From Cinclus cinclus (lineage: Eukaryota > Chordata > Aves > Passeriformes > Cinclidae), in assembly GCF_963662255.1 (NCBI RefSeq), contig NC_085067.1:3190428-3254427 (forward strand): a stretch of DNA of 64,000 bases, read 5' to 3'. A model generated the notes under the pieces. It saw only the letters and a program-made list of their open reading frames with translations. It was not told the DNA's origin and ran no database searches. Below, piece by piece: positions 27,081 through 42,443 of the stretch (position 1 is its first letter; the number at the start of each line of letters is the position of its first letter). The translations under genes were made by a program, and so were the position numbers.

Positions 27081-28298
27081 GCTGTTTAATATGGTGTGAG
27101 CGTGACCCAGGTCATTGTGCTGTTAAGGGGAAAGATTCTGGGTCTGGTCCTGGCCCTGAGGCTGGCTCCAGACACAGTGTTATCACTCTTTCAAAGCAAG
27201 ATTTGTTGTTGTCAGGGTTGTTGAGCACGGTGGAAGAGGGAGGTGGTGTTGCTCAGAGCTACAGCGCCATCAAAGAACTGCCCTATGTCATAATGCAAAG
27301 AGCCCAGCACTGCGTCCCCCTGGGCCTGTCCCAGGCTCTTACCTGCAGCTGAGTGACTGTGACATGTCAGCTGCTGGGCCCTGGGCACTCAATACTTCAC
27401 ATGGATGTGCGGCACCTCCCTGTCACCCCACAGCTCTCCCGGTGCTGGTGGCCTATGAATGAAAAAAAGTGACACAAACAAGCTTGAAGCTACCACCATA
27501 CCCAACACCAGCAGGAGGATGTGGCAGACTCTGCCCTGCTCAGAATCCCGGTAGGTTTGGGATGGGAGCGAGGAGGGAGCAGGAAGGTGTGTCACTCTGT
27601 GCCACAAGTTATCCCAGCCCACCGCCCACTCCGTGCAGGTGGGGTGGGCACTGGGCAGCATCTCCCCTCCCTGCCGGGCCAAGGACACTACGCTCGGCTT
27701 GGGGGAGCGGTGCCAGTGAAACCCGACACGGCGGGGCTGGAGCCAAAGGGGGGGGCTGGAGCCAAAGTGGGGGACTGGAGCCAAAGGGGCCGGCTGGAGC
27801 CAAAGGGGCCGGCTGGAGCCAAAGGGGCCGGCTGGAGCCAAAGGGGCCGGCTGGAGCCAAAGGGGCCGGCTGGTGTTGGCCACTGCGATGGGACTGAGCG
27901 AGCCACTGGCGGCAGCGCACAGCCCCAGCCACCCCGCACCGCCTCTGCGAGGGGAGGACGAACCTCCAGCCCACCGGAGCTGTGGTTGAGCAGGTGAGGT
28001 AGGAGGGTGCACAGGGTGGATTTAGGATGGCTCAGCCCCTAAGGCTGGCTCAGGACAGGCAGCGAGCGGCTCGAACGCTGCGTCCGGGCTGCGCTGAGCT
28101 GCCAGGACCCTCGCTGGGCTCCGGCTCTCCGTGCCCTGCCCTGACCCACTGCCCACGCTTCCCATGGCCAGCCCAGCCCCGGGGGACATCGCCCAGCCCC
28201 GGCTGAAGTTCAGCCCCGCGTGGTTACACATTGCTCGCCCCGACCGGGTTTAACAGAGCGCGGAGGAAGGGGCTCCTTCCACTCCCCAGCAGGGCAGC
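27081..28298 (+). promoter_or_regulatory. SLC47A1-SLC47A2 intergenic region with SLC47A2 promoter
   Basis: 1.2 kb between the end of the first MATE gene and the start codon of the second. The right half is GC- and CpG-rich and probably holds the SLC47A2 promoter. It includes a 19-bp minisatellite at 27,734-27,875. No TATA box is obvious. Confidence 0.5.
27734..27875. repeat. 19-bp minisatellite, about seven copies
   Basis: The core CTGGAGCCAAAGGGG recurs every 19 bases (AAA at 27,745, 27,764, 27,783, 27,802, 27,821, 27,840 and 27,859). The first two units differ slightly; the last five are essentially identical. Because 19 is not a multiple of three, all frames stay open and yield spurious repeat peptides. 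Confidence 0.9.
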
Positions 28299-33609
<5,311 letters not shown>

Positions 33610-33926
33610 CTCGCACCAGGGACTTTGGGGACTTGTTTTTGGGGTGAAAGCCTTTCTTGAGGGACAGGCGTACAAAGCACGGACCAGTCAGCAAGAAAAT
33701 GGAGCCCACGCCTGTCCCCCAGGTGCCAAAGGGTCTCTGTCAGTGTTCGGCAGTGTTTGTGCAGATATTGATTGGGAATGGGCCCTGAGGATGCTCTGGC
33801 ACCCAAAATGCTGCTCTGCGCTGCCTGACACACACTGAATGTGTGGTGGACCCACAGCCCATGCTGCCACCACCCCCTGGAGCTGAGCACAGCCCAGCTC
33901 CCCCCGCTGCTCCATGACAAATGCCC

Positions 33927-33939
33927 AATAAAGAATAAA
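33927..33939 (+). other. SLC47A2: Overlapping AATAAA polyadenylation signals of SLC47A2
   Basis: Two AATAAA hexamers, at 33,927 and 33,934, lie about 320 bp after the stop codon, giving a short 3' untranslated region. Confidence 0.75.
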
Positions 33940-34061
33940 ACTGGCTGGACTGGGGCTGGCTCCTTGAGGTGGAGGCTGAGGGCAGGGCTGTGGCCAGAAC
34001 AGGGAACATCCACACGTGGGTCTTGCCCTGTCCCGGGTGGTCTTCACAGTAAAACAAGGGT

Positions 34062-34067
34062 TTTATT
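34062..34067 (-). other. Candidate polyadenylation signal of ALDH3 copy A
   Basis: TTTATT on the plus strand reads AATAAA on the minus strand. It is the first such signal after the copy A coding exons and would end its transcript about 80-100 bp from the end of the convergent SLC47A2 transcript. Confidence 0.5.
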
Positions 34068-34775
34068 CAGCAAGGTCAAGCTAAGCTCTCAGTTACATGT
34101 CTGGAGGTAAAAGATTATTACTAAACTAATTACCTTTGAAATTCAGTTACAGAGGAGGTGGCTGTGGCTGCTCTGCCACTCCAGCCAAGGATGCCCCAGA
34201 CCTGGGACTCCAGATGCAGCAGTGCCCCTGTCTTTGCCTCAGTAGCCCCAAATGCTGCAGCACAACAGTCCCCGGCACTTCTCAAGCCCTTGGGACAGCA
34301 TGGCCGCAGCTCAGGTGGCTTTTGTCACCACCTCGGGTGGCTAAAGGTGATTTCCCTGCAAGGATCATCACCCATTCAGTCACGAGCCCCTTCAAGGATG
34401 AGATGCTGCAGGTTCTTTGAGGCTCCTTCCCTCTGCTCTGGGGACAAGCAGCCTGGACTGTCCCCTGCAGTGAGACCCTCATTTCCCAGGTGTGATGAGC
34501 ATTTCCCTGCTGTGATGAGCAGCTTCCTCTGGGGATCAGGTGAGGTGTTACATAGATGACAGGCTCACTAAGGACTGGCTTTGTTTAGATACCTTTGTGA
34601 CAAACACTCCCACGTTCCCAGGACTTTTCAGAGGAGCTACTGTTTACAAAGCAGGGTGGATGCTGTTTCCTTCCATCTGCCAGTCACTGCTCAGGCATGA
34701 CCACAGCCTAGGTCTGGGTAGATTCCTGTTACACCAGGAGCTGGAACCTTTAACTTGGGGTGTCTCTGCTTTAGG

Positions 34776-34782
<7 letters not shown>

Positions 34783-34808
<26 letters not shown>
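34783..34808. repeat. Poly(T) tract
   Basis: About 26 uninterrupted T bases on the plus strand, in the probable 3' untranslated region of ALDH3 copy A. Confidence 0.8.
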
Positions 34809-34871
34809 GGTGTTCTACCTCCTCAGTGCATTGTCTGCCTTGGAAGAAATGAAATTGCAGTAAGGAAAAGT

Positions 34872-37800
34872 TCAGCAGAAGGACTGCAGGGAGCAAGCAG
34901 TGGGTCCAAGGGCTGGCTGCTCATCAGCCCTCTCGCTGGGGACACAGCATCTGGAAAGGCACAGAAACAGGGATGAGTCCTCCAGGGAGGGAGAGGAGCT
35001 CAAAGGAACAGGGTGATGAAGGCTGAGGGGTCTCAGGGGACAGAGCTGGGAGCACACACTCACAGGGACGGCAGAGACCCAAAGCTTACCTTTGCCACCA
35101 CAGCTTTCAGAGCTGCCAGCAGGGCTGAGACAAACTGTGCCACTCTGCTCTTGTGACAGTGCTTCAGGAGGAGGAGTTTGGCCAAATGCATCATCTCCAT
35201 GCTGCCAGGTGGGTACCTCAGCTTGTTGACAACCTCCCACCTCAGGTCCTTGATCAGGCAGGCGCGGCGGTGCGAGAAGGTCTCGAAGCTGAACCTGCCG
35301 TGGTAGGCTCCCATCCCACTGTGACCTGAGGGACACAGCCAGGCAGATCACACCAGGCACAGGGACACTCAAACACAACTTGGCAGCCCCCAGGACACAG
35401 GGAAAGTTGGTCATGCTGCTTCTCAGGGCAGAGGAGCAAAGAGCAGCTGTTTTAACTTCGCAGAAATCAGCGAGGACCTGCTCACTGCCTTGAAACTGCT
35501 GCTTGTGTGAACCCACCCTTAAAATGTTAATGACGCCACTTCTCTCCTCCCAGGGCCAGCCTTGCTTTTCCCAGAAAATTCTCATGGGGTCAGGAACAGG
35601 AGGAGCTGGTCCTATGATTTCAGGGAGTAGGACATGAGGAGGACACTTGGCAGCACCCAAGACCTCAGCCCCCTGCTCACAGCCAGAGGGTCTCTGCCAC
35701 AGGAGCCTGACAGCAGCTGTGGAAAGTCAACCAGGCCACAGAAAAATTCATCCCACACCCCAGAACAGGAGACCCAGAGCTCACTTACATTCCAAGGGTT
35801 TCTCCTTTTTTACTGGGAGCCCAACTAATGAGCCTTTTTACAAAGCAACCCACCCCAGAAAATTACATTAACAAGGAAATGCAGCTGGAAGCTCCTAAAT
35901 TGCCAAATGGGCACCACAGCTCCGGGGTGAGAGGCTGCTGATCGAATGCAGGTGCATGGGCTGGAGCAGGGACTCACCTACGCCGCCGAAGGGCAGGTCT
36001 GGGACCACGGAGTGCATGATGACATCGTTGGCTGTCGTGCCACCACTGGAGGTCTCTGCTATCACCCGTCTGATCAGCTACCCACAATGGGAGAGGGCAC
36101 AGCACAAATCAGGATGGGACACAACACCACGTACTGGGGCAGGGAGGGCTCAAGATGATGCTTCCATCTCCCTTTGTGGGGGGCACAGGCTGTGCCTTAT
36201 TCCATGAGAGAGGCCAGTTTACACCACTAAAGCACAGGATCTGCCCAGCTGGAACAGCCACAAAATGAAAAGGCTTCATGTCAGCCCCGGGTGATCCACA
36301 GCCCTCCCACCCAAATTGCCTGGGGCTGTTGTTCCAGGGCAAAGCCTTGACCTGAATTCCTGAGCTGGCACAACAGAGCCTGGAAATGGGGGCAGGAGAC
36401 AGGGCAGGAGGAAGCACCCACCTGTGTGGGTGGAGATGTACAAACCGAGAGCCCTTCAGCAGCTCTGGGGACTCTCATGGACCCCAAATGCTGCCATTTA
36501 CATGGAGAAGGAGCTGACACAGGCCCTGCAGAAAGCTGTGTCTGGGATCAGCCATGTTCAGGATCCAGCTGGGCAGAGACACTTCCATGAAGGAGCACAG
36601 CCCAGACCCACCTGCTTGTTGTTGGAAAAAACATACAGGGCAAGGGGCTTCTCCCGACTGTTGATGAACTCAATGGCCTCCTCCACACTCTTCACAGTCA
36701 CAATGGGCAGCACTGGGCCAAAGATTTCCTCCTCCATCACCTTGGACTCCGGGGAAACATCCGTGAGGATGGTTGGTGCTGCAGCAAACAGGAGAATGAG
36801 AGAACAGCACGAGCAGGACACAGACCTGGCCCACCCCAGATCCTTGGTCTGTTCAACATATCCCAAGTAAGGCACAGACAAACAGACCCTAAAAGCACCC
36901 ACCACCACCTCCCCTCCACAGCAGCTGCCAGGAGCACCTATGAAGCAGGAGGCCTCATCAGTCTCTCCTCCATGAGCAATTTTCTGCCCTTCCAGCAGGC
37001 CCTTGACCCTCTTGAAGTGGCGCTGGTTGACAATCCTTTCATAGTCTGGAGACGACTTCACGTCTTCCCCGTAGAATTCCTGACAAAAGGCACAGCAGAA
37101 ACAAAAGCGCTCAGCACACCTTCCAACAGCCACAGCTCCAGGAAATCACACCTGAGACACCTCCCACAGAACAAAGTACTCTCCCCTCACCTTCAGAGTG
37201 GCCTTGATGTTCTCCACCACCTTGCTCTGGATGGATGGGTCACACAGGATGTAGTCTGGGGCGATGCAGGTTTGCCCACAGTTCATGTACTTGCCCCACG
37301 TTATCCGCCTGTGATAAGGGACAAGGGGACATGCTTTCTCCATGCTCAGTCCCTTCCACAGCCCTCAGCCCAGCTGGCAGCACCTGAACTGGGGGTGCTG
37401 GCCCAGAGATCTCCCCCTGCTCCAGTGCTGAGGGCCCATCAAGGGTGCAACAAGCTGACCTGCAGGCGACAGCCAGGTCACAGTCCTTGTCGATGTAGCA
37501 GGGGCTCTTCCCCCCCAGCTCCAGGGTGACAGGGGTCAGGTGCTTGGCAGCTGCTGCCATCACAATTTTGCCCACTGCAGAGCTGCCAGTGTAGAGGATG
37601 TGATCAAATCTCTGGGTCAGCAGCTCGGTTGTCTCAGGAACTCCTCCAGTGACCACGGCATACAGATCCTGCAGGGCGGGGCTGTCAGGGTTATCCCAAC
37701 CCAGAGCATCACTGTGACACAGAGAAACCTGGGGACCAACACAGGGCCGCACTCACCTTGTCCAGGTACTGTGGGAGGAGCTCGGCCACCAGCCGAGCCG

Positions 37801-38507
37801 TGTTCTCGCTGACCTCTGAGGGCTTCACCACCACGGCATTGCCTGCAGGGCACACACAGCACGGACACTGAGCTCCCACATCCTCCCCCAGCCCCAGCCA
37901 CACCCCACAAGGCTCTGCTGGATCCCCACCTGCTGCGATGGCCCCGATCAGGGGCTGCATGACCAGCACAAAGGGGTAGTTCCAGGCCCCGATGACCAGC
38001 ACCACGCCCAGGGGCTCGTAGCCGATGTACGCCTCGTCCCTCAGGGTCAGCAGGTCTTTTTTCACAGGATGAGGGGCTGCCCAGGATGGCAGCTTCTCCA
38101 TGGTCAGGGCCAGCTCCCTCAGAACACCCAGGATCTCATGGCTGTAAGCACTGGGCCCACTCTGTAACAACAGAGAGTTTGGGGAAGGGATGGAGAAAGC
38201 ACCCACCTCCCCCTGCCACTGTAGCACCCCAGAGAGTCAGAGCCATCCCATTCCACAGTGAGGGACGTGACAAAAACCATTTGTCACTGCAGAGTCAGCC
38301 CTTGGCCTTCCTGCTTCGTTCAGGGTTACCCCCGACAACTCAGACCTTGTTCAGATCCGCCTTGAGCGCTGCCAGGATCTCCTTCTCCTTCTCCTGCACC
38401 ATCCTCTCCAGGGCCTTCAGCTGCTGCATCCTGAACTCCAGCGGGCGGCTCCGGCCCGAGTTGAAGGCGGCCCTCGCCCTCCCCACGATCTGCTGCATCC
38501 TCTCCAT
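34872..38507 (-). CDS. ALDH3-family fatty aldehyde dehydrogenase, ALDH3A2-like, tandem copy A
   Basis: Exons, 5' to 3': 38507-38346, 38161-37930, 37842-37757, 37668-37460, 37308-37191, 37079-36938, 36778-36612, 36077-35978, 35325-35090; 484 residues. A last tiny exon is uncertain; 34883-34872, after a CTGCAG acceptor and giving three residues then stop, is the best candidate. ALDH3 enzymes oxidise aldehydes with NAD+; ALDH3A2 is ER-anchored and acts on long-chain fatty aldehydes (family knowledge). Visible are GAWNYPF with Asn115, LELGGKSP with Glu210, and GQTC with catalytic Cys244. Long parts, including introns, are nearly identical to copy B at 42,444-46,203, but exons 8 and 9 differ. IAETSSGG and AND in exon 8 look more like ALDH3A1, while the C-terminal tail is ALDH3A2-like but broken by Lys479. 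No CpG island lies upstream. Confidence 0.85.
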
Positions 38508-39660
38508 GGCTGCTGAGGAGACACGGGTGACACCCAGCTCACCACAGGGCCACTGAGGGCTGCTCAGCCCTGGGAACACCAACATGAGGTGTCACTCCCT
38601 GGGCAAGGCTGGGAAATGTTGTCCTTTTTGGAGAGGAGCTGCCGCTCTCACGCTGAGCATCCAAGCCCTGCTCCACCTGCACAGGGCACCTCTCGGAGCA
38701 ATCTGGGGTTTGCTGGTTGCTCCTGTTCTGAGGGTGCTGTCTCTAAACCTCAAACCCACCAGCCACTCCACCCTCTGCTCACAGGGATGCTCCCAAGGAG
38801 TCAAAACACAGAGGTGACCGTGGTCTGGGTGGGCAGCCAGCTGGAAGCAGAGCTGCATGCCCGGAGCCAGCCTGCAGCCATCTTCCCCATAACCTTGAGA
38901 CGCTCACACGTCTTCACAGAAACACAAAACACTGCAGAGATTTCACCCTGCTTCCCAGAAGCAGCATTTCACTCTTTAGCCAAGAGCAGAGATCTGATCC
39001 TGCATCCCTGCCCAACCCATCAAGACACCAAGATCCCCTTGCAGTGATTAAATCCTGCCCTTCCCAACCCACTGCCACAGCTGTGTGACACAGCCCCAGA
39101 AAACAAGTGACTTACTAAAAAAAAAAAAAAAAAAAGGAGAAAAGCAAGTTACCTTCAGAGAAGGTTCTCTCTCCACCAGCCTCCTGTGGCAAGTGCAAGC
39201 AGGCACAAGCCCTTCCCCTGCCATGGCTGGGGGCGATCCCTCCTCCCACGGGAGTGCTGGCCCTGGCCCAGGGCTCTTGCTGGGTACAAGATGCCCTTTA
39301 CCCAACTCCAACCTGGGCTGTGGAGCCCTGGATGGCTGATTCCAGCCAGGGCAGTGACTCAGACCCAGTGTGGGATGGCAGGGGCCCACGTGCCACAGCC
39401 GACAACGCTGACTGGGGATCTAAAAAACCCAACCAGGCAGGTAGCAGGCAATCCAGGCATGGATTTGAAAGGGGTGGAAAATAGGCCAGTTCCTCTACTG
39501 GCTTGTCCCACTCCCTGCCTGGCTCCAGGGAGAATTTTCCATGCCCAACAGAGCTCCAGGGGAACCTTCCCAAGGTGCCAAGGACAGCTCACAGCACATG
39601 TGTGCTACTCAGCCAAGCCACGGCCAGAGCTGGGACCAGCAGAGCAGGATTCCTCAGGAG
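38508..39660 (-). other. Region upstream of ALDH3 copy A
   Basis: Directly before the copy A ATG there is a possible splice acceptor (TCCTCAG then CAGCCATGG), also present in copy B, so a non-coding 5' exon is likely. I cannot place it. An A-rich tract lies at 39,116-39,135. There is no CpG island and no other gene. Confidence 0.4.
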
Positions 39661-42443
39661 ACTGCAAGGACTTACCACACTCAGTTTATTATTTAAATTC
39701 TCTGTGTTTATTTAGTGGCTTGCAAAATGTATCATCAAAAAGGCTTAGCGCATGGATTTTCACCAGACATGAAGAAACCCCACTTATTGCACAGTAAATA
39801 TAATTTTCTACTCTATATTAATTGCATTTAGTAATAACTTTTCCATTTGCTTTAACATTAATAGTTCTAAGGCTCTTTCGCCTTCAATTCCTTCAGCATC
39901 CTTCCCCCAAGCTAGAACAAGCCCCACATTATCCCCCAGTGCAAGATTACAGCATCCTGAGAAGCTCAAACACGAAGGAGCACACACACTCTTCCACTAA
40001 TTGTTTTCCCTTGGAGGAATCTGACCAGGAACAGCTTTGTACTGGCTTTGGCTGAGATGAAGTTAATTTTTGTTGTAGACACTAAGTTTCTTTGTAGAAG
40101 GATGGTTGTGTTTTGAATTTGTGACATTGGGAGTTATGGTGTTTGTCTTCCCAAGTCACCACCAGGTGTGACAATGCCCTGCTCTCCTGGGGATGGTTGA
40201 ACACCTGCCTGATGAGGGGAATTAATGAACAATTCCTTAATTTGCTTTGATCTGCCTGCAAGCTCAATTTTCACTTCACCTATTAAACTATTTTTATCTC
40301 AACATACAAGTTTTTTCACCTTCTTCCAATTCTCTTCCCCATTCCACAGGGAAAAAGCAAGTGGGTGTGTGGGGTTGGGCTAATCCACAAGGTTATTTGT
40401 CATTCCCATTTCTCTGAACAGTCCTGAAAGTTCTTTTGCTCCAGCATGAGACACTCATCAGCACTGGCAGGCATCACCTTTGGAATTTTCTAACTGCTAA
40501 ATAACTGTTAAAGGCACATGATGAAACACAGAACCCAGCAAGCAACAAGCTGTGGATGATTCTGGTTCGCAGAGATGTGAGCATGCTTCACCTCAAATCA
40601 ATGGCAAGGGAAACCTCACTGGGTTTATTCACAGCCATCATTCTTGGCCAAATGCATCGGGCAGCACAGCCTGCCTCAGGCTTGTCACCAAGAGGGTGGG
40701 TGCTCAGACCATCCCCAAAACTGCAGGGAAAACAGTGTCAACCCAAGGACTGCTGAAACTTCAGCTCCTGATGGTCACTGAAGGAAGGTGAGTGGTTTGC
40801 TGCAGGACACTGTGTGTCCCTGGAAGCTCTGCATGGCACGGGGTGGAGGCAGGGACTGGAATTTCTTGCTCTGCAGTCCTCCTTCGGAGAGCTTGTCCCC
40901 ACTGGTCCCTCTGTTCCAGCATGGCTTTTAAGTAAACAGGAATCTGAGCCTTCTCGTGGTTAGTGCCTCTCTAAGGCTACTCTGTGTGCTCGACAGCTCA
41001 CTGAAATCACCCAGAAGAAAAGAAAATAATGACTTCCCAGCTCAAGGAAACAGACACAAAGCGAGCACCCAGAGTATGACGTGCACATGGTGCCTTCTCC
41101 TCTCTTCATCAGTTAACCACCTGTGAGAGCAAAACACAACACCAAGGTCCTGTGAAGGATCTGCTGAGACAAAACCAATTCCCCTTCTAGAAGGGCCTGA
41201 AGCAAAGCCCCTTCAGTCAGGGGGTTCCCCAACATGCAGCTCTCCTTCCTCCTGCCCCTCAGCATGCACTGGTTATCTCAGATGCCAGGGAAAGCATCGT
41301 GCTCTGGCTCAGCCCCACATTCACTCATCTACAATGCTTTTCCCAATCTCAAACTAGGTCTACACACAGGAGAAGAAAAAGGCTCCTACCTCACTGTGAC
41401 AGCCACAGCAGTGCTCTGAAACCTGCTCCTCCTTACCACCCACTGGGCCAGCCCAGCTTCTGCACAGCCAGCACAACCAAGAGGGCTTTTCTCTTCAGCA
41501 CAGACTGGTGGCTCTGAGAAACCCAAATGATTTCAAGATGCTGTGAGGTTTTCTCCCCCTCTCATTCCCCTACACAGGGCCTGCCTCCCTGGTTGCTGCC
41601 TCGAGGCCCGAGCCAATTCTTGGCTCTTACATCTCCTCCTGGATTACGTGGGCAGGTTATTTGCTGTGGGATGTTGGGCTCCTGAGTGTCTCCTCGCAGC
41701 AGCAACTACACAGACTGAAGGGCAGAGTCCTGATCCACCCTGCCACCTCCTGTGCCCTCAGGAGCTGCTCCCTTAAGCTCACTAAACCCCATGGAACAGT
41801 CAGTGAAGGCACATGTCTGGTTTGTCAGACATGGACAACCAACTGTGATCATGCTAAAGAGATTCAGATCTTGCTCCTCCACCTCAGGAAGCATCCTGAG
41901 CCTCCTGCAAGCCTCTGCCTCCTGCAGAGAGGAGAGGACATCCCACCCTTCCGCACTGCCCAGCTGGAAACAAGGGAGGAAATGGGAATAATTGAGATGA
42001 GGTCAGACAGGGGCTGCAATGGGCAAGGAGGAACAAGAGCTTGTTGCTGAACCCAGCTTTGGGACAGCCTCCCTCCCCAGGGTGGCACGGCAGAAACTGC
42101 AGCTCTCTGGGCTGTGAGGCAGCTCAAACACTGCTGAAGGAAGCCCTGGAGTGGAAACCACTCCTAACCAGTCCAAAACAACCAACCTCTGCCTCTGGAG
42201 GGAGCATCCCACGGGTGTCACCTACCAGGGAAGAGCAACAAGGAGTACAGCAGCCTGCGAGATCTCTCCAGGGATATTCCTATTCTACAAACTGCTTGCA
42301 AGAGCGAGAAGGCAAGAATTTAAGGTGATATCATAAATATCAAGACAGAAAAATAGGCTTTATAAAAAAGGCCTGCAGTTGCAAAGAACAGATCAGGTAA
42401 ATTGCTCGTGCACCTCCACAGAGAGCAAAGACCCAAAACTCAC
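39661..42443 (-). other. ALDH3A2: Probable 3' untranslated region of ALDH3A2 copy B and intergenic sequence
   Basis: AT-rich sequence following the last recognised coding exon of copy B. Minus-strand AATAAA signals occur at 39,708-39,713 and 39,685-39,690, so the transcript may run that far. I find no convincing further coding exon. One candidate acceptor near 42,376 would add ten residues after an intron of only about 65 bp. Confidence 0.35.

Noticed and set aside
27389..28012. Repeat-peptide open frames on both strands
   Set aside because: They come from the 19-bp minisatellite, which stays open in several frames; no gene is implied.
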